Shown here: piece after piece, positions 6,698-15,376 of the stretch
How positions within the stretch are numbered: the first letter of the stretch is position 1
How the letters are laid out: the number at the start of each line of letters is the position of its first letter
Source of the DNA: an uncultured Bacteroidota bacterium
GTDB taxonomy: Bacteria > Bacteroidota > Bacteroidia > Chitinophagales > Chitinophagaceae
Assembly: GCA_903858475.1 (NCBI GenBank)
Contig: CAIOIZ010000099.1
Location: forward strand, 1-55,090
Length of the DNA: 55,090 nt
Direction of reading: 5' to 3'
Notes under the pieces: model-generated
The model's database searches: none
What the model was told of the DNA's origin: nothing
Seen by the model: only the letters and a program-made list of their open reading frames with translations
Translations under genes and position numbers: made by a program

Positions 6698-8353
6698 TTA
6701 ATTACAAGGTAAACTAAGTCCTAATTTATTTCTATTAAGTGTATCTGCTGAGCAAGCAGATGTAGCAGGGAAAATAAAAGTTGAATATGCATTTCTGGCA
6801 GACACACTTTGATTATTGACAGTGCAAGTATCAATAAATCCAGGAAATCGCCATGCGGTTGTATTATTTAGACCGCCCCAAGCTAAATTATCAGAAACGC
6901 TATTTCGTAATTGAGTTGAGGCAGATGGGTTAAAGTATGTTTTAATTATTGTGCTAATTCTATCTCTATAAGCCAATGCCATTAATTCATGCTCTTGTTG
7001 TACACTAGGCAATAATGGGAATTGATAAAAGTCCCAAAAAATTGGAAATTCATTAATAAATGTAGAAGTAGATATAAACCCAGCTAAATACTGACTATAT
7101 CTGTAATTAATGTAAGCATGAATTGCTTCATGAAAAATAGTGGCTATTAAATATTCCTTTGTTGATCTATTTACGACATAAGGATTTAGCATAATCGTAT
7201 CTCTAAACGAAAAAAATGAATCAGTGCCATTATTAAATAAGTGTTTTATGCCTATACCTGGTAGTGTATAAGCATCTTCTATACTGAGGCTATCTAGACT
7301 TCGGTCAATAGCAAATGTTAAGTTAGATTTTGTATGTACACCAAAAATGTCATCAATAATTTTTTGTGCGGTAATATTGATGTCCGAAAAATTTTGAAGC
7401 AGTGAATCTAAGCATGGATAATGTGAAGAAATGGAAGTATCTATAATAATCATTGAACCTTGATCTGGATTGTATGTATCGCCACCCCCATCTCCCTCAT
7501 CACCATAATATTCCATAATCCACGAACACCCTTCACTACTCACAGTCATACCCCCACAATTACATTCCAAGGTATAAATATCCTGTTCACACATTAAATC
7601 CTCATTTTCTGGAAGATCTTGAAACATGTTACAAAGGGATTCAAATCCTTGGCAATTAGTCCCTTCATTTTCATTACTAATTACATCACCTGATGTGAAA
7701 AATGGTTCACAGGTTGAACATTTATCTTGCAAATAAGGAGGTCTGATAACAGCAGCATCTATGCCGGTAGTGCTGTTATTAAATGCAAGAGGAGTCAATT
7801 TAACAACAGATTTTATTTTACCATTTTTATACTTGAAAGTTTTTAATGGTCTGCCGTCAAATTTTTCAAATAAAATATATCCATTATAATTAGAAGGTAC
7901 ATTTTCGGTGTTTATGGTAGATATATCATAGTTGGTTTTTAAAAATTCCTTATCAGGCACAATCGTCATTATCGCATCAGAATGGTGGTTACTGCCATTT
8001 GTAAAAATCAATAATTTTTTTACAGATGAAATTTTAAAATCATTTTTTTCTGTGTTACTCGTTTGCAATACTAACCGGTGTTTTATTTTTTGTATCAGGG
8101 GCATTTCTATAATATCATACCTTCTACCCTTAGGTTTATAAACCTTGGCAAATCTCCAGTCTGGGTAATTATTGCCGCCAACTAATTTTTCATCTTTCAA
8201 AGAAAGCAATCTGTCGTAAGTCTTGTTGAACCAATATCTTGATTCTTTAACAGGATCTTTTCTTTCAAAACTCATTTCTCTTTTACAGGAAAAGAATACA
8301 ATTAGAAATACAGCAAGCACGGCTGTCAGCGGAAGAAATGTTTCTCTTTTCAT
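6698..8353 (-). CDS. Cassette B lipoprotein with C-terminal HExxH zincin-like domain
   Basis: This 551-residue paralogue of the protein at 699-2342 has the same FFSC lipobox (Cys23), N-terminal region, Cys-rich block (residues 251-280 identical in both) and Gly/Asp linker. The C-terminal domain keeps HEAIH at 408-412 and HELMA near 454-458, as well as the DTI-LNPY and LAWGGL motifs. Elsewhere it differs strongly from copy A. The two proteins therefore share a constant carrier region and a diversified catalytic-looking region. The probable location is the outer envelope. Whether it acts on other cells, the host envelope or nutrients cannot be told from sequence. Confidence 0.75.
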   Translation of the reverse strand: MKRETFLPLTAVLAVFLIVFFSCKREMSFERKDPVKESRYWFNKTYDRLLSLKDEKLVGGNNYPDWRFAKVYKPKGRRYDIIEMPLIQKIKHRLVLQTSNTEKNDFKISSVKKLLIFTNGSNHHSDAIMTIVPDKEFLKTNYDISTINTENVPSNYNGYILFEKFDGRPLKTFKYKNGKIKSVVKLTPLAFNNSTTGIDAAVIRPPYLQDKCSTCEPFFTSGDVISNENEGTNCQGFESLCNMFQDLPENEDLMCEQDIYTLECNCGGMTVSSEGCSWIMEYYGDEGDGGGDTYNPDQGSMIIIDTSISSHYPCLDSLLQNFSDINITAQKIIDDIFGVHTKSNLTFAIDRSLDSLSIEDAYTLPGIGIKHLFNNGTDSFFSFRDTIMLNPYVVNRSTKEYLIATIFHEAIHAYINYRYSQYLAGFISTSTFINEFPIFWDFYQFPLLPSVQQEHELMALAYRDRISTIIKTYFNPSASTQLRNSVSDNLAWGGLNNTTAWRFPGFIDTCTVNNQSVSARNAYSTFIFPATSACSADTLNRNKLGLSLPCN

Positions 8354-8396
8354 ACAGCTGTGTTTTGATGGTTATTAAAAAGGTATATTTTCATAG

Positions 8397-8420
8397 ATGT
8401 AAATGTATAATTATTTACAT
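8397..8420 (-). promoter_or_regulatory. Near-palindromic element upstream of cassette B
   Basis: In gene orientation the element reads ATGTAAAT-AATTATAC-ATTTACAT and lies 43 bp before the lipoprotein start. It matches the element at 481-504 in 23 of 24 positions, and a short AGAGTT just upstream is also shared. It is a plausible operator or promoter that controls both cassettes. Confidence 0.55.
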
Positions 8421-8510
8421 GAAACTCTACTAGAATTTGTTCTATCATATCATAAAATAATTACTACTTTAAATTTCATAAGTTTGCAATTAATTTTTGA
8501 ATTAAAAAAG

Positions 8511-8696
8511 ATGATCGTACAAGTACTTTATGATAGTTGGTTTAGTAGCTTTTCTATTGGTAAGCAGCTACTCCACGACCTTGGATTTCTATGGCACACG
8601 AAACATTTCTCAATGATTTCCATCAAACACTTCATACGAGTTAGTAAAAAAATCAAATTCGTCTGTACCGATTTCATAAATCTAGCAGAGGAATAA
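8511..8696 (+). pseudogene. Possible relic of a DDE transposase
   Basis: A short open frame begins with VQVLYDSWFSS and continues about 60 codons to TAA. The V-L-x-D-S-W-F-S/C string resembles the second catalytic Asp region of IS4-type DDE transposases, but nothing before or after completes a transposase. It lies beside the rearranged cassettes, where an IS relic would fit. The evidence is one motif, so confidence is low. Confidence 0.3.
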
Positions 8697-8827
8697 ATAA
8701 TGATAATCTAAATCATCTTTTGATAAGCACCACTCACGAATCGAGGCAGCGGACACCGAACAAGGAATAAGAGCATTCTGAAAAGATGATCTATAATGTT
8801 CCCCATTGGTATGCAGTACAAGTGAGA

Positions 8828-8860
8828 TTCTTCTTTCCTTTTACTAAAAGAAAAGAAGAA
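8828..8860. repeat. Long imperfect hairpin
   Basis: Bases 8828-8843 and 8845-8860 are inverted copies (16 bp, one mismatch, 1-nt centre), made of alternating pyrimidine and purine runs. It lies in an otherwise gene-free stretch (8700-8900) between the possible transposase relic and the terminator of the reductase gene. It may be a mobile-element end or a terminator remnant. Confidence 0.45.
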
Positions 8861-8907
8861 CAGAATAAATTCACAACTATGATGACCAAAGAAATATAGT
8901 TTGTCCC

Positions 8908-8944
8908 AAAAAAAAACCACCAGCTTTTATACTGATGGCTTTTA
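8908..8944 (-). terminator. Rho-independent terminator of the ribonucleotide reductase gene
   Basis: On the minus strand, AAAAGCCATCAG and CTGGTGGTTTT can pair (with G-U pairs) around an AT-rich loop, followed by a run of nine T. It lies about 60 bp after the stop codon of the gene that ends at 9003. Confidence 0.65.
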
Positions 8945-9002
8945 TATGTTCGTGCTTACTACTTCGCTAAAAGCTACGTAGTACAAGAATGTAAACTATT
9001 AC

Positions 9003-12000
9003 TTAACTGCACCCCATACTATTTCCGCAATTCAAACATTTGTAACAGGTGCCGCTGCGTACTGTAATATGTCCGCAGGTATTACAAGCAGGCGCATCAC
9101 TTTGCATGCTTTTAGCGGCTGCATTTACTGCATCCATACCAGTTTGAGCTGCTTTTTTTACATGTGCTGTACGGTGTGCTCCTTGGGCTGGTTGAGCGGT
9201 TACTGGTGTGGCAGATCCTATCACACGAACCTCACTCAATTCGGGTACACGATCACCAATTGTAGGTGTATTTTGATCCCACTCTGCATTGCCCAGGTTT
9301 TGTAATTCGGGTTTGTCGAGTACATGTACTAAATCGTTGCGGCCTAAATATTCGTAAGCAAGTGAACGGAATATAAAGTCGATGATAGAAGTGGTTGTTT
9401 TGATATTTGGATGATCCACCATTCCGCTTGGTTCGAAACGGGTGAATACAAATTTCTCCACATATTCTTCCAGTGGCACCCCATATTGCAAACCAATAGA
9501 GATAGCAATGGCAAAACAGTTGAGCATGCTACGCATGGTAGCACCTTCTTTGGCCATATCAATAAATATTTCACCTAATGTGCCATCATTGTATTCTCCA
9601 GTACGAAGGAATAATGCCTGGCCATTGATTTTAGCTTTCTGTGTAAAGCCACGGCGTTTGGCTGGCATGGTTCTTCTTTCTACAATCATTGCCAATTGGC
9701 GTTTGAGTGAAGTGTCAGCACTGTTCAATACACGCTTATTCATTTCATCCAATAAATCGTCGATAGTAAGCTTGCCCATATCGAATAAAGCCGATTCGAA
9801 TGCGGAAGGGGTCTGTTCTTCGGTTTCGTCTTCCGCAGATTTTTTCTTTTTATCACTCTTCGTACTCAATGGCTGAGAAAGTTTAGAACCATCTCTGTAC
9901 AGTGCACAAGCTTTTAATCCAATTTCCCAACTCATGCGATAAGAATCTGCAATCTCTTCTTGAGTGGCTTCATTGGGCAGGTTAATGGTTTTGCTAATGG
10001 CACCACTTAAGAAAGGCTGTGCAGAACCCATCATACGAATATGACCGTGTGCATGAATATACCTTTCGCCTTTTTGTCCGCATTTATTGGCACAATCAAA
10101 TACAGAAAGGTGTTCGTCCTTCAAGAAAGGAGCACCTTCTACTGTCATAGTACCACAGATATAAGTATTAGCCACTTCAATTTGATCATCTGTAAATCCT
10201 AAAGCTTCCAATAAACTCCATCCGAAATCATTGTATTGTTCGGGTTTAAAACCAAGTCTTTCCATGGCTGTTTCACCGAATGTGTACACATTGAATACAA
10301 AGCCAATTTCGAAGGCAGCACCCAATGCATTTTCAACTTTTTGCAAATCTTCATGGGTAAACCCTTTGGCCAATAAAGATTCAGTATTGATATAAGGAGC
10401 ACCTTTTAAAGTAGCATGTCCTTTGGCATAATTAACAATGGCTTCCAACTGGGCTTCGCTGTATTTCAAATTGCGCAATGCCTGTGGTACACTTTGGTTG
10501 ATGATTTTGAAATAACCACCCCCACTTAATTTTTTAAATTTCACTAGCGCGAAATCAGGTTCCACACCCGTAGTATCACAATCCATTACCAAACCAATGG
10601 TTCCGGTTGGAGCAATAACGGTAGTTTGTGCATTGCGATAGCCATGCTTTTCGCCCAACTGAACTGCATCATCCCAAGCTTTGGTAGCTGCTTTCAATAA
10701 ATAATCGGGGCAATATTTTGCGTTGATACCTTGAGGTTTAATCTCAATACCTTCATACGCATCCTGTGCATCATAAGCTGCCGCACGGTGATTGCGCATT
10801 ACGCGCAACATATGCTTTTTGTTTTCTTCGTATTTATCGAAGGCGCCCATGAAAGAGGCGATTTCAGCAGAAGTTTTATAAGCAACCCCTGTCATGATAG
10901 CAGTAATGGCACCAGCAATACCGCGTGCTTCTTCACTATCATAAGCAATACCACTCACCATCAACAAAGAACCTAGGTTGGCATAACCCAATCCAAGGGT
11001 ACGGTAATCGTAGCTCAATTGTGCTACTTCTTTACTAGGGAATTGGGCCATTAATACAGAGATTTCCAATACGGCTGTCCATATACGACAAGTGTATTCA
11101 AAACCTGGAACATCAATGGTATTATCGGCTTCATTGAAAAATTTACGGAGGTTTACACTGGCCAAATTACAAGCCGTGTTATCGAGGAACATGTACTCAC
11201 TGCAAGGGTTAGACGCTCTGATGGGACCACCTTCGGGGCAGGTATGCCATTCGTTGATGGTAGTATCGTATTGTGTTCCTGGGTCAGCACATCTCCAAGC
11301 AGCATAGTTGATTTGATCCCATAATTCGCGGGCCTTTACTTTACGCATGGTGCGGCCATCGCTTCTTCCTTTCAATTCCCAATCGCCATCTTGGTCCAAT
11401 ACTTTGAAAAAAGAATTGGGGATGCGAACGGAGTTATTGCTGTTTTGTCCGCTTACAGTGCGATAAGCTTCTCCTTCATAATCGTGGGAGTAACCTGCAG
11501 CGATCAAGGCAGCTACTTTATCTTCTTCCTTGGTTTTCCAATTAACGAATTCAACAATTTCGGGGTGGTCAAGATCCAGACAAACCATCTTGGCTGCACG
11601 ACGGGTAGTACCACCACTTTTGATGGCACCTGCAGCACGGTCGCCGATTTTAAGGAAGCTCATTAAGCCACTGGAAGTACCACCACCACTTAATTTTTCG
11701 CCTTCGCCACGAATACTACTGAAATTGGTACCCACACCACTACCATATTTGAAAATGCGTGCTTCCCGAACCCATAGGTCCATGATGCCGCCTTCATTTA
11801 CCAAATCATCATCCACACTCAGGATAAAGCAAGCATGTGGTTGAGGTCTTTCGTAGGCTGAAGTTGATTTTTTTAACTGACCATCTTTAGCATCTACATA
11901 ATAATGCCCCTGTGGCTTTCCCTGAATACCATAGGCTTCATATAAACCGGTATTGAACCATTGTGGGCTATTGGGTACGCAAGCTTGGTTAAGAATGGAA

Positions 12001-12374
12001 TAAACCAATTCATCATAAAATACTCCAGCATCTTTAGCAGACGCGAAATAATTATTTCTTTCTCCCCATACTCTCCAGCAATAGGCCATGCGATGCGCTA
12101 CTTGTTTAACGGTAGACTCTCTTCCACTGGTTCCATCAGCTTGGGGTACACCCGCTTTTCTAAAATATTTTTGGGCCAGGATATCTGTAGCAATCTGACT
12201 CCACTGCCTAGGCACTTCCACATTGTCCATTTGGAATACAATTTCTCCGGTAGGATTCTTTATCACAGAGGTGCGATAATCGTATTCGAACATATCGTAG
12301 GGGCTGATTCCTTCCTTGGTAAACTGCCGAGAGAACTGGAGTCCTTTGGTTGACTGCTTTTTTATATTGGCCAT
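9003..12374 (-). CDS. nrdJ: Adenosylcobalamin-dependent (class II) ribonucleotide reductase
   Basis: This 1123-residue enzyme reduces ribonucleotides to deoxyribonucleotides in the cytoplasm using a B12 radical. Family motifs are clear: PHACFILS with redox Cys182, GGTTRRAAKMV near 254-264, the active-site loop NPCSE at 389-393 (Cys391, Glu393), and APTGTIG in the phosphate-binding region. A TSCPD-type domain lies near 930-1030. The C-terminal tail has two CxxC pairs and ends in CGNSMGCS, which re-reduces the active site or binds zinc. Length is normal for this long class II form. The gene stands alone with its own terminator. It implies a need for cobalamin unless another class of reductase exists elsewhere. 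Confidence 0.95.
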   Translation of the reverse strand: MANIKKQSTKGLQFSRQFTKEGISPYDMFEYDYRTSVIKNPTGEIVFQMDNVEVPRQWSQIATDILAQKYFRKAGVPQADGTSGRESTVKQVAHRMAYCWRVWGERNNYFASAKDAGVFYDELVYSILNQACVPNSPQWFNTGLYEAYGIQGKPQGHYYVDAKDGQLKKSTSAYERPQPHACFILSVDDDLVNEGGIMDLWVREARIFKYGSGVGTNFSSIRGEGEKLSGGGTSSGLMSFLKIGDRAAGAIKSGGTTRRAAKMVCLDLDHPEIVEFVNWKTKEEDKVAALIAAGYSHDYEGEAYRTVSGQNSNNSVRIPNSFFKVLDQDGDWELKGRSDGRTMRKVKARELWDQINYAAWRCADPGTQYDTTINEWHTCPEGGPIRASNPCSEYMFLDNTACNLASVNLRKFFNEADNTIDVPGFEYTCRIWTAVLEISVLMAQFPSKEVAQLSYDYRTLGLGYANLGSLLMVSGIAYDSEEARGIAGAITAIMTGVAYKTSAEIASFMGAFDKYEENKKHMLRVMRNHRAAAYDAQDAYEGIEIKPQGINAKYCPDYLLKAATKAWDDAVQLGEKHGYRNAQTTVIAPTGTIGLVMDCDTTGVEPDFALVKFKKLSGGGYFKIINQSVPQALRNLKYSEAQLEAIVNYAKGHATLKGAPYINTESLLAKGFTHEDLQKVENALGAAFEIGFVFNVYTFGETAMERLGFKPEQYNDFGWSLLEALGFTDDQIEVANTYICGTMTVEGAPFLKDEHLSVFDCANKCGQKGERYIHAHGHIRMMGSAQPFLSGAISKTINLPNEATQEEIADSYRMSWEIGLKACALYRDGSKLSQPLSTKSDKKKKSAEDETEEQTPSAFESALFDMGKLTIDDLLDEMNKRVLNSADTSLKRQLAMIVERRTMPAKRRGFTQKAKINGQALFLRTGEYNDGTLGEIFIDMAKEGATMRSMLNCFAIAISIGLQYGVPLEEYVEKFVFTRFEPSGMVDHPNIKTTTSIIDFIFRSLAYEYLGRNDLVHVLDKPELQNLGNAEWDQNTPTIGDRVPELSEVRVIGSATPVTAQPAQGAHRTAHVKKAAQTGMDAVNAAAKSMQSDAPACNTCGHITVRSGTCYKCLNCGNSMGCS

Positions 12375-12423
12375 CGTTGATAATATTGACTATGGGTTAT
12401 TAATTCTTTTGAAATGAAGGCAA

Positions 12424-12454
12424 CGAAAATATTTGTTGTAGGGCAACAAACAAA
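12424..12454 (-). promoter_or_regulatory. Promoter of nrdJ with an inverted repeat between its boxes
   Basis: On the minus strand, TTTG (12451-12454), a 19-nt spacer and TATTTTCG (12424-12431) fit the Bacteroidota -33/-7 promoter with one mismatch in the -7 box. The spacer is filled by an inverted repeat, TTTGTTG at 12432-12438 and CAACAAA at 12444-12450. This could be an operator that blocks polymerase. The start codon is 49 nt downstream. Confidence 0.45.
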
Positions 12455-12472
12455 CTTTTAAATATCAACACA

Positions 12473-12494
12473 TGTGGACAAAAATGGTGGATAA
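12473..12494. promoter_or_regulatory. Two near-consensus DnaA boxes upstream of nrdJ
   Basis: TTGTCCACA (reverse of 12473-12481) and TTATCCACC (reverse of 12486-12494) each differ from TTATCCACA by one base and lie in the same orientation, 5 nt apart, just upstream of the -33 box. DnaA control of ribonucleotide reductase genes is known in other bacteria. Two near-matches could also be chance. Confidence 0.3.
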
Positions 12495-12935
12495 ATTCTG
12501 TGAGTCAAACGTGGTGGGCATTTGCACACTTTTCCCCAAATTTTGAAAAAAAATGTTTGTTATAAATCTTGGATATTTCACAAAAGTTACTTGTTGAAAA
12601 AAACAGCCCTGTATTTAATATGAAACCCTTTGCCAACAAGGGTTTCAAAGAAAATCGCAGTTTTATATTTCGAATTCAAAACATACATAAAAATCCAAGC
12701 TTGATAATCGAGAAAAAAAGGCTCAGGCATAAATGCCATTTTTTTAAAATTTAAGGAAGGAGCAAAGAAAAATACATTTTTCATGCTGGTTTTTAAGGGT
12801 TGCCTAATCACTGTTTAAACTTCTATTTTTTCTCCAATAAGGGAGGAATGAAATGGTTGCAATACAAAAAATGGGTAACCTTATTTTTATATAAAATGCC
12901 CTTCTGGTTTTATGAAATGCTACTTATTCCAATAC
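12495..12935. other. AT-rich intergenic region between nrdJ and dtd
   Basis: This stretch lies between divergently transcribed genes. It is AT-rich with many poly-A and poly-T runs. Short open frames here have no start context, composition or motifs that suggest genes. I see no RNA gene or clear hairpin. Confidence 0.5.
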
Positions 12936-12943
12936 TATATTTG
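12936..12943 (+). promoter_or_regulatory. TAnnTTTG box abutting dtd
   Basis: TATATTTG lies 5 nt before the dtd ATG and matches the Bacteroidota -7 consensus. Transcription from it would give an almost leaderless mRNA. Confidence 0.45.
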
Positions 12944-12948
12944 TAGCT

Positions 12949-13401
12949 ATGAGAGCAATTATTCAACGAGTCAGCTCGGCAAGTGTAACCATTGAAGGAC
13001 GAATAAAATCGGAAATCAAGGCTGGTTTATTGGTCTTGGTAGGCATTGAAGATGCCGACAATAAGGAAGACATTGTATGGTTGAGTAACAAACTGGTGAA
13101 CCTTCGACTTTTTGACGATTTGAATAAAGTGCCGAACATTTCTGTAAAAGACATAGAGGGAGATATATTACTGGTCAGTCAGTTTACCTTGCATGCTGCC
13201 ACCAAAAAAGGCAATCGGCCATCCTATATTAGGGCGAGTAAACCGGAGATAGCTATTCCTGTTTACGAGCAATTCATTCAACAATTGGAGCAGGATTTAG
13301 GCAAGCAGATATATACTGGCGAATTTGGTGCAGATATGAAAGTAGCTTTACTGAATGATGGACCGGTGACTATATATATAGATACGAAGGATAAGTTTTA
13401 G
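12949..13401 (+). CDS. dtd: D-aminoacyl-tRNA deacylase
   Basis: This 150-residue protein has the normal DTD length. It hydrolyses D-amino acids wrongly attached to tRNA, and glycine from tRNA-Ala. The start MRAIIQRVSSASV is the classic N-terminus of the family. The catalytic SQFTL motif is at 77-81 and the second signature NDGPVT at 136-141 (family NxGPVT, which contributes the chiral-proofreading pocket of the dimer). It precedes a MazG-like gene by 29 bp and then glyS, a plausible small quality-control group. Confidence 0.96.
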   Translation: MRAIIQRVSSASVTIEGRIKSEIKAGLLVLVGIEDADNKEDIVWLSNKLVNLRLFDDLNKVPNISVKDIEGDILLVSQFTLHAATKKGNRPSYIRASKPEIAIPVYEQFIQQLEQDLGKQIYTGEFGADMKVALLNDGPVTIYIDTKDKF

Positions 13402-13430
13402 TACCATTTATATACACTAAACAACAAAAA

Positions 13431-13757
13431 ATGACCATTCAAGCGGCTCAACAAAAAGTGGATCAATGGATACAGACCGTTGGTGTCAGGTATTTCAATG
13501 AACTGACTAACCTAGGCATACTCATGGAGGAAGTGGGAGAACTTTCGCGCCTGATGGTGCGGAAGTATGGGGAGCAATCCTATAAAGACAGCGATAAAGG
13601 AAAGGAAATAGCCGATGAAATGGCCGATGTATTATGGGTATTGATTTGTTTGGCGAACCAAACCGGAGTTGATCTCACGGATGCATTGGAAAAGAATTTT
13701 GAAAAAAAACAATTGCGGGACCAGGACCGTCATCGCAATAACGAGAAACTACAATAG
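13431..13757 (+). CDS. MazG-like nucleotide pyrophosphohydrolase
   Basis: This 108-residue all-helical protein of the MazG/dUTPase-like superfamily would hydrolyse nucleoside triphosphates to monophosphates. The metal-binding pattern is visible as MEEVGEL (about residues 27-33) and EIADEMADVLW (about 59-69), giving the EExxE...ExxD arrangement. The short length fits the single-domain MazG-like forms of Bacteroidota. It lies 29 bp after dtd on the same strand. The exact substrate (house-cleaning of damaged dNTPs or another) is not deducible. Confidence 0.88.
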   Translation: MTIQAAQQKVDQWIQTVGVRYFNELTNLGILMEEVGELSRLMVRKYGEQSYKDSDKGKEIADEMADVLWVLICLANQTGVDLTDALEKNFEKKQLRDQDRHRNNEKLQ

Positions 13758-13838
13758 TGATGTTTCAAGTATTTTACTGGCAACAGGCTTTAATTTAAAT
13801 GCATTTCAAGTAAAGGTTTTAAAATGCTTGTTCTGGCT

Positions 13839-13846
13839 TATTTTTG
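13839..13846 (+). promoter_or_regulatory. TAnnTTTG box abutting glyS
   Basis: TATTTTTG lies 6 nt before the ATG at 13853. If it acts as the -7 box, translation cannot start at the TTG 13844-13846 inside it. This supports the ATG as start and a near-leaderless message. Confidence 0.45.
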
Positions 13847-13852
13847 CAGCCT

Positions 13853-15313
13853 ATGGCAAACGAGACAAATATATTTCAGGAATTAATTTCCCATTGCAAA
13901 GAGTATGGTTACATTTTTCAGTCCAGCGAAATTTATGACGGACTAGCGGCTGTATATGATTATGGTCAGAACGGTGCACAACTCAAAAAAAACATCCGTG
14001 ACGAATGGTGGAAAAGCATGACGCAATTTCACGATAATATCGTTGGTATTGATGCAGCCATTTTTATGCACCCTACTACCTGGAAGGCCAGCGGCCATGT
14101 GGACAATTTCAGCGACCCGATGATTGACAACAAGGATAGCAATAAACGCTATCGGGTAGATCATTTATTAGAAGGATTTTCAGAAGATCAAAAAGCATTG
14201 GGCAATGATGCCCTTGCCAATGAAATCATTCAAGCAATGGATGCCTTACTGGCAACAAATGATTTTGCCGGATTAAAAAAATTGATTGAAGACAACAAAA
14301 TCAAATGTGCCGTTAGCAAAACCTGCAACTGGACTGATGTACGAGAATTTAATTTAATGTTCAGTACTCAAATAGGAAGTGTGGCAGAAGAAAGTGAAAC
14401 CATTTACCTACGACCAGAAACTGCCCAAGGTATTTTTGTTAATTTCTTGAATGTACAGAAGACGGGAAGGATGAAAATTCCTTTTGGTATTGCTCAAACT
14501 GGTAAGGCTTTCAGAAATGAAATTGTAGCCCGTCAGTTTATTTTCCGCATGCGCGAATTTGAGCAAATGGAAATGCAGTTTTTTGTACGCCCCGGAACAC
14601 AAATGGAGTGGTATAGTTTTTGGAAAGCGGAAAGAAAAAAATGGCACGAAAGCATGGGCATACCGGCAGCAAAACTGCGGTACCACAACCATGTAAAACT
14701 GGCCCACTATGCAGATGCAGCATTGGATATTGAATTTGAATTTCCATTTGGTTGGAAAGAGTTGGAAGGCATACATAGCAGAACTGATTTTGATTTGAAG
14801 CAACACCAAGAATACAGCAAGAAAAAAATTCAATACTTCGACAACGACTTAAATCCAGAAGGGAAACCTTTTGGCAACTATGTACCTTATGTAGTAGAAA
14901 CTTCGGTTGGGCTTGACCGTTTGTTTTTAACCATATTAAGTTTGGCTTATGTCAATGAGCATTGGACAAAAGAAGATGGCACTGAAGACAGTCGTGTTGT
15001 ATTAAAAATACCAGCCAAGATTGCGCCTACCAAATTGGCCATTTTACCATTGGTGAAAAAAGATGGACTACCTGAAATTGCTCGTGCCTTAATGGAAGAT
15101 TGCAAAACAGCATTCCATTGTTTTTATGAAGAAAAGGATGCTATTGGCAAAAGGTATCGCCGCATGGATGCCATTGGAACGCCATTCTGTGTTACAATCG
15201 ATCACCAAACCAAGGAAGACAATATGGTAACGATTCGTTATAGAGATAACATGACGCAAGAAAGAATTCCACTTAGCAGTGTGAAGCAGTTGGTGTTGGA
15301 AAAAATTCAATAA
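13853..15313 (+). CDS. glyS: Glycyl-tRNA synthetase, single-chain dimeric type
   Basis: This 486-residue class II synthetase charges tRNA-Gly. It is the archaeal/eukaryotic-like alpha2 type used by Bacteroidota, not the alpha2beta2 form. Evidence includes the N-terminal ISHCKEYGYIFQSSEIYDGLAAVYDYG region, motif 2 (FRNEIVARQFIFRMREFEQME near 215-235), a motif 3 region (ETSVGLDRLFL) and a C-terminal anticodon-binding domain (about 380-486) with TIRYRDNMTQERI. I chose ATG 13853 (MANETNIF) over a TTG three codons upstream because it matches family N-termini and the promoter box. A strong terminator follows. Confidence 0.95.
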   Translation: MANETNIFQELISHCKEYGYIFQSSEIYDGLAAVYDYGQNGAQLKKNIRDEWWKSMTQFHDNIVGIDAAIFMHPTTWKASGHVDNFSDPMIDNKDSNKRYRVDHLLEGFSEDQKALGNDALANEIIQAMDALLATNDFAGLKKLIEDNKIKCAVSKTCNWTDVREFNLMFSTQIGSVAEESETIYLRPETAQGIFVNFLNVQKTGRMKIPFGIAQTGKAFRNEIVARQFIFRMREFEQMEMQFFVRPGTQMEWYSFWKAERKKWHESMGIPAAKLRYHNHVKLAHYADAALDIEFEFPFGWKELEGIHSRTDFDLKQHQEYSKKKIQYFDNDLNPEGKPFGNYVPYVVETSVGLDRLFLTILSLAYVNEHWTKEDGTEDSRVVLKIPAKIAPTKLAILPLVKKDGLPEIARALMEDCKTAFHCFYEEKDAIGKRYRRMDAIGTPFCVTIDHQTKEDNMVTIRYRDNMTQERIPLSSVKQLVLEKIQ

Positions 15314-15334
15314 TCAGCTGTATACAGATACTAT

Positions 15335-15363
15335 AAAAGCCTCCTGCAAAGGAGGCTTTTATT
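15335..15363. terminator. Bidirectional terminator between glyS and the Rrf2 gene
   Basis: AAAAGCCTCC at 15335-15344 and GGAGGCTTTT at 15351-15360 form a perfect 10-bp stem with a 6-nt loop. It has T-rich sequence after it on the plus strand and A-derived T-runs on the minus strand. It can serve the two convergent genes. Confidence 0.9.
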
Positions 15364-15376
15364 TTGTAAGAGCTAT

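Noticed and set aside
8708-8920. 70-residue frame on the minus strand before the reductase terminator
   Set aside because: Low-complexity Phe/Ser-rich composition over the long hairpin; overlaps the terminator; no start support.
9442-9876. Long frame opposite nrdJ (144 residues), and several others in the same gene
   Set aside because: Shadow of a strongly supported 1123-residue enzyme gene; no independent signals.
12569-12811. Overlapping short frames on both strands between nrdJ and dtd
   Set aside because: They mirror each other, lie in AT-rich DNA and lack motifs.
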